Of a stretch of DNA of 63,003 nucleotides, positions 8,668 through 17,097 are shown in pieces. Origin of the DNA: an uncultured Flaviramulus sp. (GTDB lineage: Bacteria > Bacteroidota > Bacteroidia > Flavobacteriales > Flavobacteriaceae); NCBI GenBank assembly GCA_947487155.1, contig CANKVS010000016.1, forward strand, positions 1-63,003. Reading direction: 5' to 3'. A model generated the notes under the pieces. It was not told where the DNA came from, did not search any database, and saw nothing but the letters and a program-made list of their open reading frames with translations. Position numbers and translations under genes: made by a program. Numbering within the stretch: position 1 is the stretch's first letter; every line of letters begins with the position of its first letter.

Positions 8668-9803
8668 CGCTTTCCTCCTCTTTCTAATCCTATTAAGCGC
8701 ATCATTTTTGCTCCAATGTTATATATATTGTCTTGTGATTTATAATCTTTGTAGGTTTTATTCGGTGCATCCATATAACTTTGTAGCTCTTCTACTGACA
8801 CTCCTAGCTTGTTAGCTATAAATTCAAAATCCTGCTTAATTGTCTCTGGATCGTATGCTGGTTTCTTTAATTGTTCTAAAGCATCTTCTCTTGTCATTTG
8901 TCCCGTTAGAATTAAACTTGAATATTGCACTTTTCTTGTATCATACCCAAATTTTTCAGGTAACCAGTATGCTTCATAAAAACGGGTAAAACGGGATTCG
9001 AAATGTTTTTGAGGATATTTTTGATAACCATATTTATCCACTAACAGTTGCATAGCCTCATCTTTATGGTACGGAATATAATCTAAGGGTCTAATTAATT
9101 TAATACCTTTTAAGTATGGTAAATACACCTTATGCCATAAAATATTTGTTACTGGATAATCTTTCAATTTCCCAGTACCATGCTTTTTATATATATCTTT
9201 TAATTGAATAGAGTCTGATTGATAATACATCCACTCAAGAGGGTTTCTAACACATTCGGTCGAATAATTCCCGCCCGTAAGGATATGTTTAATTTTATGC
9301 TTAGAAGCAAATTTATACATCGTTGCAAAAAAAGCATGATCTTGAGGCGTGTCGATATGCGGAACACCAGATTTAAAGTAAGCCAGTTGTAAATCCTTAA
9401 TTTCTTCCCAGTTTATAACCTCTGTATATAAATCTAGTTCTAACCCATCTATTAAACGTTCTATGTTATTAACAGCTATTTGTGAATTCCATCCTGCATC
9501 CACATGAAACACCAATGGGCGCAACCCATATTTTTCTTTCATCATATACAACAAATAAGAGCTATCAATACCCCCACTCATTCCCATCAAACAATCAAAA
9601 TCCTTACCTTCTCCTTCTTTTTTTATTTTTTTAACAATGTCCTTAAGAGCGTGATCACCTCTCTCGTCCGTATGCCAATTAGGTAAGATATCTTTATGAT
9701 AAGTATTACAATGATCACATACACCATTTTCATCAAACACGATTTTTGAATCTGTAGTATCCATCACACAATTAGTACAAATTCGTTGTTCAATATTACT
9801 CAT
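8664..9803 (-). CDS. N-acetyl sugar amidotransferase (WbpG/PseA family)
   Basis: A protein of 379 aa. The N-terminus has a CxxC...CxxC pair (Cys9, Cys12, Cys29, Cys32), probably binding zinc, followed by an ATP-pyrophosphatase PP-loop GMSGGIDSS (74-82). Family members use ATP and ammonia to convert an N-acetyl group on a sugar to an acetamidino group (PseA in legionaminic/pseudaminic pathways, WbpG in Pseudomonas O5-type antigens). With the following HisH- and HisF-like genes it forms a complete amidination cassette. A candidate substrate is ManNAcA or its product, because wecB/wecC are in the same locus, but this is inference. Pse/Leg synthesis genes are absent. Confidence 0.9.
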   Translation of the reverse strand: MSNIEQRICTNCVMDTTDSKIVFDENGVCDHCNTYHKDILPNWHTDERGDHALKDIVKKIKKEGEGKDFDCLMGMSGGIDSSYLLYMMKEKYGLRPLVFHVDAGWNSQIAVNNIERLIDGLELDLYTEVINWEEIKDLQLAYFKSGVPHIDTPQDHAFFATMYKFASKHKIKHILTGGNYSTECVRNPLEWMYYQSDSIQLKDIYKKHGTGKLKDYPVTNILWHKVYLPYLKGIKLIRPLDYIPYHKDEAMQLLVDKYGYQKYPQKHFESRFTRFYEAYWLPEKFGYDTRKVQYSSLILTGQMTREDALEQLKKPAYDPETIKQDFEFIANKLGVSVEELQSYMDAPNKTYKDYKSQDNIYNIGAKMMRLIGLERGGKR

Positions 9804-9870
9804 TTTAAACTCTTAAATTTTTGTTGTTCAAATTAATTAGAAACAATATAAGTCAATATTATTTTTATGC

Positions 9871-9878
9871 AAAGATAT
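9871..9878 (-). promoter_or_regulatory. Candidate -7 box (TATCTTTG) before the amidination cassette
   Basis: On the minus strand this reads TATCTTTG, an exact TAnnTTTG match, 68 bp upstream of the amidotransferase start and in one of the few real gaps (90 bp) in the locus. A -33 TTG is not evident. It could start a transcript for genes from 9803 down to 209. Confidence 0.4.
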
Positions 9879-9893
9879 TTTTTCTTTTCTAAA

Positions 9894-11105
9894 TTAAGTA
9901 TATTCTTTACTATTTATACATTGGAAAACAACATAAAAAAATATCATACTAGTAACACTAATAAATAATGCTCCTGAAAAAAAACTAGATATTAAAATAC
10001 ATAAAAATAAACATCTTGATATCATGCTCGTTTTGTTATAAAAATATTTTTTTAATAAATAAATGAATACAATAATTCCTGTTATTCCAAAAAACAGAAA
10101 TACATCCACAAATTCAAACTCCACTTTATATTTTTCATACTCTCCTGTACCAAAAAAATAATTAACTGCATTCCAATTTGCGGAAGCATGTTCAATAAAA
10201 TCAACGAATAATTTACTTCTAATTGAAGTCAAGGTTCCTATTAGCCCATAATTTTGATAGACACCTTCCCAGAAGGGAGATATTTTAAAAATAGTTGCAG
10301 TAATTACTTCCCTATAAAAACCAAGCCCCATCATTACAATTAATAGCCCTAAACCCAGCTCTTTCGTTTTACGCAAAACAAAAGCTATATGTCCTACTAA
10401 TAATAAAAACAAAAATAGTAATATGATTTTTTTTCCTAACAAAAGGGAAACGATACTTATAGCAATAACTTTCATCAAGCTTTTTACTTTTTTATCAAGA
10501 AAATATTCATTATATAAAATTGAAATAAAAAACATATAATAATAGGCAGCTTCTCCATTTTTAGAAAAAACACCATCATACCCAAAACGAAGAGAAAAGG
10601 GGAAAGATCTAAACAACTCTATCTTAAATAAAAACGCTATTATTATTATTATAGAATTTATGTTTAATACTAGCTTGAATAATTCAATAAAACTATCTTT
10701 AACTGAAAATTCAACTTCATATAATTTTAAAAAAGCTATAAATATAAAAATGTACAAATACCTATTTGCGTAATAGACGTTTTGAATTAAAGTATTATGA
10801 TTTATAGGAGTTGGGCTAGCTAATACTTCATTAATGTTACTAATCAAAAAAGCAAAAACGAGAATTCCTCCTAAAACTAATCCTTGAGTTATTTTTTTTT
10901 TTTTCAGAAGAAGTATAATCATTAAAAATTCAAAAATTAGTTTTATAACACCTGCTAATCTACTAAATGATGAATCTCCATAGGTAATAGATATTTTGGT
11001 TAAAAAATCTGACACAAAACATAATGCTACAAAAACAACAAAGATTCTTTTTATAATATTCTTATCTTCAAAAATTCGCCTTACTATTCTTAAATTTTGT
11101 TCCAT
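9894..11105 (-). CDS. Wzy/O-antigen-ligase-like polytopic membrane protein
   Basis: A protein of 403 aa, nearly all hydrophobic, with about ten to twelve membrane segments and a larger polar loop around 265-320 (KISPFWEGVYQNYG, then NAVNYFFGTGEYEKY). The 'FGTGE' loop followed by 'FEFVDVFLFFGITGI' resembles the second periplasmic loop of Wzy_C/WaaL proteins ('GxG...D..L...G..G'). It probably polymerises repeat units or transfers polymer in the periplasm. It lies between the GT2 and the amidination cassette. The locus has two further proteins of this general class, so the individual roles are uncertain. It is very AT-rich, as Wzy genes usually are. Confidence 0.7.
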   Translation of the reverse strand: MEQNLRIVRRIFEDKNIIKRIFVVFVALCFVSDFLTKISITYGDSSFSRLAGVIKLIFEFLMIILLLKKKKITQGLVLGGILVFAFLISNINEVLASPTPINHNTLIQNVYYANRYLYIFIFIAFLKLYEVEFSVKDSFIELFKLVLNINSIIIIIAFLFKIELFRSFPFSLRFGYDGVFSKNGEAAYYYMFFISILYNEYFLDKKVKSLMKVIAISIVSLLLGKKIILLFLFLLLVGHIAFVLRKTKELGLGLLIVMMGLGFYREVITATIFKISPFWEGVYQNYGLIGTLTSIRSKLFVDFIEHASANWNAVNYFFGTGEYEKYKVEFEFVDVFLFFGITGIIVFIYLLKKYFYNKTSMISRCLFLCILISSFFSGALFISVTSMIFFYVVFQCINSKEYT

Positions 11106-11237
11106 AAACCACCTGTTTCAAGATTATATTACTAAAACCATTTAATTTTGAAGAAGAATTATTGATATTCAATTATAATAAAAAAACAACTCTTCTTTAG
11201 TCATAAAACCCAATGAATCAAAACATTAAGTATCTCA

Positions 11238-11259
11238 AAAAGCTGGCTAAAGAGCTTTT
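11238..11259 (-). terminator. Possible weak terminator after the GT2 gene
   Basis: The arms 11238-11244 and 11253-11259 form a perfect 7-bp stem with an 8-nt loop. On the minus strand it overlaps the GT2 stop codon and is followed by TTTTT. It precedes a 152-bp gap before the next gene. It may attenuate transcription within the long locus. Confidence 0.4.
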
Positions 11260-12283
11260 ATTTAAATTTTGCTTTTATAACAGATTTCCATAGAAAAGAT
11301 ATTCCCCTTAATAATTCTCCATTATATGTTCTTCCAACAAAAGTCGTCATAGCTCCCCAAAAAACCGCTAAAACTTTTGGCCACTTCAATGTTGGAGCCA
11401 ACCAGACTTTGAACAATAAGCTATTATGAAATACTTTGAAATATTTAATTGTTTCTTTACCTTCCTGATTGTTAGACATTCTTTCTTTTAAAGCGTAGTA
11501 GGGATAATAGGTAAACAACATATCGTTTTGCATTTTTTTTATTGTTTCTTTTTTAAGCCCTTTGGGAATGTAACTATCTAACAAGCTCCAATATTCTACA
11601 ACAAAAATCTCATAAAAATCATAGTTAGAGGAATTATTCCGCATTGTTGCCACTAAAAACTTATCCAAAAACAAATTTTCTTTAGCTTTCAATAATGCAG
11701 TAAAAATTAAATGTAAATGGGCAAAGTTTCCAGGGTTAATTTTTGTTGTATCAAAATCATTAATTATTTCCTTATTAATTATACTGGAAGAAATCATTCT
11801 CATAATAGAGTTAATATCCAATAAAAACTTAGAATCATCTTTATATACTTTTTCTCTGCTTTTTGATCTTCCTGGATATTCTAATCTAAAGTCATCATTA
11901 AAACCATAAGGTCTAATGGAAACTACCCCATAATTTGTATTTAATAGTTTTTCAACCAAATAGCCTAATGCATCATCGTACAGTAAATCATCATCACCGA
12001 GAATTAGAACGTATTTTCCTTTTGAAAAGTTAAAGCATTGAAAAAAATTTAACCCCCAACCTAAGTTTTTCTCATTTTTAATATACTTTAAAGGTAAGGA
12101 GTGCTTATTTTTTATTTTCTGTACAGAGCTTTCAGTGCCATCTGTACTAAAATTATCTGACACTAAAATTTCCACAAGCCCTTCTTTAATATTCTTTAAT
12201 TCAGAAGATAATTGTATTAGATTCTTTTCTAGATATGCCGCTCGATTCCACGTAGGAATTGCAATAGTTAGTATTGGTTTCAT
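11258..12283 (-). CDS. Glycosyltransferase family 2
   Basis: A GT-A fold enzyme of about 341 aa from the ATG at 12283. A TTG three codons upstream is possible, but the ATG begins the conserved MKPILTIAIPTWNRAAYL. The nucleotide-sugar site shows SDNFSTDGT (42-50) and the metal-binding GDDD (96-99). The C-terminal half is helical with no clear membrane segment. It directly follows the CDP-3,6-dideoxyhexose genes (14-23 bp after the SDR). Abequosyl- and similar transferases in Salmonella are also GT2 proteins, so it is a good candidate to transfer the dideoxyhexose; this is inference from position. Confidence 0.88.
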   Translation of the reverse strand: MKPILTIAIPTWNRAAYLEKNLIQLSSELKNIKEGLVEILVSDNFSTDGTESSVQKIKNKHSLPLKYIKNEKNLGWGLNFFQCFNFSKGKYVLILGDDDLLYDDALGYLVEKLLNTNYGVVSIRPYGFNDDFRLEYPGRSKSREKVYKDDSKFLLDINSIMRMISSSIINKEIINDFDTTKINPGNFAHLHLIFTALLKAKENLFLDKFLVATMRNNSSNYDFYEIFVVEYWSLLDSYIPKGLKKETIKKMQNDMLFTYYPYYALKERMSNNQEGKETIKYFKVFHNSLLFKVWLAPTLKWPKVLAVFWGAMTTFVGRTYNGELLRGISFLWKSVIKAKFK

Positions 12284-12305
12284 CAAAAACAAGTGTTTTT
12301 TGCCT

Positions 12306-13184
12306 TTAAAATAGGTTTTTAATTCCTTCTTTAAGATTATATGAAGGCCTCCAACCTATAAGGCATAAATCTTTATTATTAGCTTTAGATTTCATAATTT
12401 CATTATCCCTATATGGTATTGATCCAAAGTTTAATTCTATTTTCTCGTTTTTAGAAACTTCCTTCATTAATAAAACAAAATCTTTTATTGATGTTTCTAT
12501 TCCTGTTCCCACTTCAAATTGAGAAATCAAATCAATTCTATCAATTCTATCTAAAACTATCTCATAAGCAGAAACAACATCTCTTATGTAAATAAAATCT
12601 CTGGTTTGCTCACCTTTGGTCAGTTTTATGGAAGTTTCTCCAGCCTTTATCTTCGAAACTATTTGAGAAACAAATTTACTATTATTATCATTTTCCCCAT
12701 ACATATGATACAACTTTAAATTAGCAAATTTACATGTTCCGTTATTAGTGCAAATTAATTTTAACCATTCTAATACCTGCTTTTTAGAAAGAGTGTAACC
12801 TTGAAGATATGAATATTTCGATTTGCTATTATTAAAAAAGCTGTCTGTATTAATAAAAAGTTTTACATTGTATCGATTTGCTAACTCAAAAAGTTTAATT
12901 GGTAATAAAACATTAGTTTCTAATAAAGATTCTAATGATTCATCATTACTTCTGTATACCGTCGCAGCATGAATAATTGAAATTATTGAATGTTCCTTGA
13001 AAATGGTTTCTAAATCTTCTTTAGATGAATAAATTTTATAAGATTGTTCTTTAACACGAAACAAGTTGTTTAAATCATATTCTAACCCTATTATCTCATA
13101 TTTTTGACTTAAAGATTTAGACAAATGACTTCCTAGAAAACCATTAATGCCTGTAATTAAAATCTTTTTTTTATTACCATTCAT
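12306..13184 (-). CDS. NAD(P)-dependent SDR, probable CDP-3,6-dideoxyhexulose 4-reductase
   Basis: An extended SDR of 292 aa from the ATG at 13184. The frame stays open up to 13256, but the extra 24 residues are basic and unlike the family, while MNGNKKKILITGINGFLG is a normal SDR start and reduces the overlap with the upstream gene to 11 bp. It has the GINGFLG nucleotide site (12-18), an INTDS segment (111-115) and the catalytic Y130-TLS-K134. It comes directly after rfbF/G/H and the E3-like reductase, exactly where abequose (RfbJ), paratose (RfbS) or ascarylose (AscF) synthases are found. It most likely reduces the C4 ketone of the CDP-3,6-dideoxy-4-keto sugar. Which stereoisomer results cannot be read from sequence. 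Confidence 0.8.
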   Translation of the reverse strand: MNGNKKKILITGINGFLGSHLSKSLSQKYEIIGLEYDLNNLFRVKEQSYKIYSSKEDLETIFKEHSIISIIHAATVYRSNDESLESLLETNVLLPIKLFELANRYNVKLFINTDSFFNNSKSKYSYLQGYTLSKKQVLEWLKLICTNNGTCKFANLKLYHMYGENDNNSKFVSQIVSKIKAGETSIKLTKGEQTRDFIYIRDVVSAYEIVLDRIDRIDLISQFEVGTGIETSIKDFVLLMKEVSKNEKIELNFGSIPYRDNEIMKSKANNKDLCLIGWRPSYNLKEGIKNLF

Positions 13185-13866
13185 CCCAATAAACATTTGT
13201 TGCACCCTTCTTTTCCAATTCTTCTTTAAAATATTTCGAAAATTCTTCCCCTCCACAGATATAAAAGTGTTCTTCTTTGATATCTAAAACTTTAGCTAAA
13301 ACATCATCCAATGAAATTCTTTTATTTATAGCTCCTTTTACTTCTTGCTTCGTACAATAAAATTCAACATTTTCATTTGGTAACATCTTTTTCAACGTCT
13401 CATAATGAACAAAATCATTCCTTTTAGACACAGAATAATAGACATTTAACTTATTAATATCATCTTCCTCAGACATATATTCTACAAAGCCCAAAAAAGG
13501 AGCTATGCCTGTCCCTCCAGCTATACAATGTATAGGGTTTTCATCAAACATAGGTAATAAAAAATCACCATAGGCGTATTTAACATAACAAAAACTGTCT
13601 TTTACAAGTTTTTGAAAAATTTGACTTGTATAACTACCTTTTTTCTTAATTATTAAACGTATTGTTTGCGCCTCATTTAAGTAAGAGGCAATACTGAAAG
13701 ACCTTGATTCGGGCCAATTATCAGAAGCTGTAACTTCATCTAAAGTTAATTGTAAAAATTGACCTGGTTCAAAAGTATCATAATCTTCCAGCTTGAGAAT
13801 ATATTCTTTCACCTCATCGCCATAAGATATAACATCTATTACTTGAGCTTTTGTAACTGTAGACAT
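13174..13866 (-). CDS. E3-type flavin reductase of 3,6-dideoxyhexose synthesis (ferredoxin-reductase fold, no ferredoxin domain)
   Basis: A ferredoxin-NADP reductase-family protein of 230 aa. It has the FAD motif RSFS (55-58), a phosphate/ribose NAD(P) site GGTGIAPF (117-124) and a C-terminal ICGGEEF. It follows rfbH by 9 bp. Family knowledge: E3 (AscD/DdhD, about 330 aa) carries electrons from NAD(P)H through FAD and a plant-type [2Fe-2S] domain to the E1 dehydrase RfbH. Here the ferredoxin domain is missing: only isolated cysteines (C93, C114 and two later) are present. It therefore looks like a minimal E3, passing electrons directly to E1's own cluster or through a separate ferredoxin. Confidence 0.82.
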   Translation of the reverse strand: MSTVTKAQVIDVISYGDEVKEYILKLEDYDTFEPGQFLQLTLDEVTASDNWPESRSFSIASYLNEAQTIRLIIKKKGSYTSQIFQKLVKDSFCYVKYAYGDFLLPMFDENPIHCIAGGTGIAPFLGFVEYMSEEDDINKLNVYYSVSKRNDFVHYETLKKMLPNENVEFYCTKQEVKGAINKRISLDDVLAKVLDIKEEHFYICGGEEFSKYFKEELEKKGATNVYWDEW

Positions 13867-13875
13867 ACTCCCTTC

Positions 13876-15192
13876 CTATAAAGAATTAAAAAAATTATCA
13901 AAAACACTTAAAATAAAATCATTCCTTTCTTGATCAATACCAGGGTATACACCAATGAATAACGTATTATTCATTATGTAATTTGTGTTTTTTAAGTCAC
14001 CTATCACTCTGTATTCTATATCTTTATACATGGGCTGTTTAAGCATATTTCCCGCAAATAATTGTCTTGTTAAAATTTTTGATGATTCTAAATGATCTAC
14101 CAATTGAATTTTAGAAAATTTATCATTTTCTATCACAGAAATTGGAAAGCCAAACCAAGAAGGGTCTGAATTTACCGTTGCTTCAGGTAATACTAAATAG
14201 TCTTCATATTTTTTTAACCCCTCTTTCAGTGTTATAAAATTGTCTTTTCTCTTTTGAATAAAACCTTGTAACTTATCTAGCTGTGCTACTCCAACTGCAG
14301 CTTGCATATCTGTAACTTTTAGATTATAACCTATATGTCCGTAAACATATTTATGGTCGTAGCCGTAAGGTAAGTCTCCATGTTGTTGAGTAAACCTTTT
14401 TCCGCAAGTATTATCTGCCCCTGGTTCACAATAACAGTCTCTCCCCCAATCCCTGAAAGAGGTCGCAATTCTATTAAGAAGAGGGTTTGAAGTAAGCACT
14501 GCCCCTCCTTCTCCCATTGTTATATGATGTGCTGGATAAAAACTAACAGTAGCCAAATCTCCATAAGTACCAACAGACTTCCCATCATATGTAGAACCTA
14601 CAGCATCACAACAATCTTCAATCAAAAACAATTTATTTTTTTTACAAAATTCTGAAACCGCTTTTAAATCAAATGTATTCCCCAAGGTATGGGCAATCAT
14701 GACAGCTTTAGTCTTTTCAGTTAATGCTTTTTCCAATTCAGAAACTTTGATATTGTAAGTATCTACTTCAACATCCACGAAAACGGGAACTAAATTATTT
14801 TGAATAATAGGATTAACGGTTGTAGGGAATCCAGCAGCAACAGTTATTACTTCATCTCCTTTTTTCAATTGGCGCTTTTTTAAAAGAGGGGACGTTAATG
14901 TTGAAAATGCTACTAAATTAGCCGAAGAACCGGAATTTACCAACAAACAATATTTTTGTTCCATAATTTTAGCAAAAGCGCTTTCAAATTTTTGCGCATA
15001 TCTGCCTGCAGTTAACCAAAAGTCTAACGACGAATCTACTAGATTAACCATTTCTTTTTCATCATATATTCGTCCGGCAAACGGAATTTTTGTCTCACCA
15101 GGGACAAATTCTGATTTAGCTACCTGTGATTCATTGTAATATGATTTTACTTTATCTAAAATTTCTGCTCTTATTTTTTCTAAGTTTGTCAT
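13876..15192 (-). CDS. rfbH: CDP-4-dehydro-6-deoxyglucose 3-dehydrase (E1), RfbH
   Basis: A fold-type I PMP-dependent, iron-sulfur dehydrase of 438 aa, the family's normal length. The usual PLP lysine is replaced by histidine in [14 protein letters not shown] (217-230), diagnostic for E1. The unusual [2Fe-2S] ligand pattern C-x57-C-x-C-x7-C is intact: Cys195, Cys253, Cys255 and Cys263. It removes the C3 hydroxyl of CDP-4-keto-6-deoxyglucose in the cytosol, working with the E3 reductase encoded next. It is directly contiguous with rfbG (0 bp gap). Its presence shows that the polysaccharide contains a 3,6-dideoxyhexose. Confidence 0.96.
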   Translation of the reverse strand: MTNLEKIRAEILDKVKSYYNESQVAKSEFVPGETKIPFAGRIYDEKEMVNLVDSSLDFWLTAGRYAQKFESAFAKIMEQKYCLLVNSGSSANLVAFSTLTSPLLKKRQLKKGDEVITVAAGFPTTVNPIIQNNLVPVFVDVEVDTYNIKVSELEKALTEKTKAVMIAHTLGNTFDLKAVSEFCKKNKLFLIEDCCDAVGSTYDGKSVGTYGDLATVSFYPAHHITMGEGGAVLTSNPLLNRIATSFRDWGRDCYCEPGADNTCGKRFTQQHGDLPYGYDHKYVYGHIGYNLKVTDMQAAVGVAQLDKLQGFIQKRKDNFITLKEGLKKYEDYLVLPEATVNSDPSWFGFPISVIENDKFSKIQLVDHLESSKILTRQLFAGNMLKQPMYKDIEYRVIGDLKNTNYIMNNTLFIGVYPGIDQERNDFILSVFDNFFNSL

Positions 15193-16299
15193 TTAATTTT
15201 TGTTTTGTTTTAAAAAATAATCATCTATTTGTTTCTGGCATAATTCTCTTGCGTTTTCATTATAAATGAATGACTTATTCCAATCAACCGTCTTTTCTAA
15301 CGTTGTCTCTATATCCCATCTAGGGTGCCAATTTAACTCTTTTTTAGCCTTTGAACAATCCAATTTTAAATAATTAGCTTCATGATATTCCTTATCTGAT
15401 TCTATAGAATAGGAAGCCTTGTCTCCCCACATTTCACAAAGATTACTAACAATCCATTCTACATCTTTCACATTAGATTCCTCTGGACCGAAATTCCAGG
15501 CATCACAAAACTTTTTGTCACCTCCCGATGCTTTTTCAATTAACGTCAAATAGCCTGACAAACACTCTAAAACATGTTGCCAAGGTCTTATAGCTTTAGG
15601 GCTTCTAATTTCAATTCTTGTGTTTGATGAAATAGATCGTATGAAATCTGGAATTAATCTGTCGTCAGACCAATCTCCTCCTCCAATAACATTTCCTGCC
15701 CTAGCTGAAGCAAGTACTGTTTTATGGGTTTCATAAATTTTAGGGTTAAAAAAAGAATTTCTATACGATGAAGTTACTAATTCTGAACAGGCTTTACTAT
15801 TAGAATAAGGGTCAAGCCCACCCATGGTCTCATTTTCTCTATAGCCCCAGTACCATTCCTTATTTTCGTAGCACTTATCGGTAGTTACATTAAGTACTAC
15901 ACTTACTCCTCCTATATTTCTCACGCACTCAAGCAAGTTAACCGTTCCCATTATATTTACTTCATAAGTCTCTAAAGGTGTTCTATATGATTCTCTCACT
16001 AAAGGCTGGGCAGCCATATGTATCACAATGTCTGGCTTTATTTTATTTATTACTTCAAACAAATTTGAATAATCTCTTATATCTCCTATAAATGAAGTTA
16101 TTAATTTATCTATTTGAGCGCTCTCAAATAGATTAGGACTTGTATAAGGTTTTAGAGCGTACCCATACACATCAGCCCCCAAACGACTAATTATCAGGCT
16201 TATCCATGAACCTTTAAACCCTGTATGCCCTGTAACAAGAACCTTCTTATCTTTATAATAGCCATTAAAAATATTTTGATATGTTACCAGGTTTTCCAT
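15193..16299 (-). CDS. rfbG: CDP-glucose 4,6-dehydratase, RfbG
   Basis: An extended SDR of 368 aa. NAD site VTGHTGFKGSW (22-32); catalytic Y165-SNS-K169 in DPYSNSKA; the TTDK segment (139-142) carries the conserved Thr-Asp-Lys triad of 4,6-dehydratases. It converts CDP-glucose to CDP-4-keto-6-deoxyglucose, the substrate of RfbH. The ATG overlaps the end of rfbF by 16 bp, and the stop is immediately followed by the rfbH start, so rfbFGH are translationally coupled. HTGFKGSW and the long C-terminal helix distinguish it from dTDP-glucose dehydratases such as the rfbB at 29942. Confidence 0.96.
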   Translation of the reverse strand: MENLVTYQNIFNGYYKDKKVLVTGHTGFKGSWISLIISRLGADVYGYALKPYTSPNLFESAQIDKLITSFIGDIRDYSNLFEVINKIKPDIVIHMAAQPLVRESYRTPLETYEVNIMGTVNLLECVRNIGGVSVVLNVTTDKCYENKEWYWGYRENETMGGLDPYSNSKACSELVTSSYRNSFFNPKIYETHKTVLASARAGNVIGGGDWSDDRLIPDFIRSISSNTRIEIRSPKAIRPWQHVLECLSGYLTLIEKASGGDKKFCDAWNFGPEESNVKDVEWIVSNLCEMWGDKASYSIESDKEYHEANYLKLDCSKAKKELNWHPRWDIETTLEKTVDWNKSFIYNENARELCQKQIDDYFLKQNKN

Positions 16300-17054
16300 A
16301 AAGCCTTATTAGTTAAGTACATTTCTTCTAATTGATTTTTGTCTCTTAGGGTATCCATTGGTTTCCAAAACCCTTTATGTTTATAAGCAAATAACTCTCC
16401 ATCTTTTGCCATGTTTTCTAATGGGTCCTTTTCAAAAATAGTTTCGTCTCCTTCAATATATTCTAAAACCTTGGGGTTACAAACGAAAAAACCTCCATTT
16501 ATCCATGCTCCATCACCTTTTGGTTTTTCCATAAAGCTTGTAACTTCATTATTATTATTAATAATTAAAGCTCCAAATCTACCTTCTGGCTGAACTGAAG
16601 TCATCGTTATACATCCCGAATGGGATTTATGATAAGAAACCAATTCTTCAATATTTACATTAGAAACTCCATCTCCATATGTTAACATAAATGGTTCATT
16701 TCCAATATAATCTTTAGCTCTTAAAACCCGTCCTCCAGTCAAAGTGTTTACACCAGTATCCAACAAGGTTATTTTCCATGGTTCTGCACTAATTTTGTGT
16801 ATTGTGGTTTTGTTTTCTGACAAATCAACTGTAATATCAGATTGGTGTAAAAAATAGTTTTTAAAATATTCTTTAACCACGTAGCCTTTATAACCTAATA
16901 AAATAACAAAATCATTATACCCATAATGAGAATACATTTTCATAATATGCCATAATATTGGTTTACCTCCAATTTCAACCATTGGTTTCGGTTTAAGGTG
17001 GGTTTCTTCAGAAATTCTTGTTCCTAAGCCTCCTGCTAATATTAATACTTTCAT
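16284..17054 (-). CDS. rfbF: Glucose-1-phosphate cytidylyltransferase, RfbF
   Basis: A nucleotidyltransferase of 256 aa with the sugar-nucleotide signature LAGGLGTRISEETHLKPKPM (6-25) and an internal YGDGVSNVNI metal-binding stretch. It makes CDP-glucose from glucose-1-phosphate and CTP, the first step of the CDP-3,6-dideoxyhexose branch. Length and the GGKPILWHIMKMYS segment match RfbF rather than RfbA- or GalU-type enzymes. The gene is first in the rfbF-rfbG-rfbH-E3-SDR run and is separated from the upstream GT4 by a 43-bp gap with no clear promoter. Confidence 0.95.
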   Translation of the reverse strand: MKVLILAGGLGTRISEETHLKPKPMVEIGGKPILWHIMKMYSHYGYNDFVILLGYKGYVVKEYFKNYFLHQSDITVDLSENKTTIHKISAEPWKITLLDTGVNTLTGGRVLRAKDYIGNEPFMLTYGDGVSNVNIEELVSYHKSHSGCITMTSVQPEGRFGALIINNNNEVTSFMEKPKGDGAWINGGFFVCNPKVLEYIEGDETIFEKDPLENMAKDGELFAYKHKGFWKPMDTLRDKNQLEEMYLTNKALWKTW

Positions 17055-17097
17055 TTTAAATATGTTTTATTTCAAGGTTTTTATAAGTTTATTGTCA

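Noticed and set aside
13185..13256. 24-codon N-terminal extension of the SDR gene at 12306
   Set aside because: The extra residues are basic and non-homologous, overlap the E3 gene by 83 bp, and a normal SDR start (MNGNKKKILITG) occurs at 13184.
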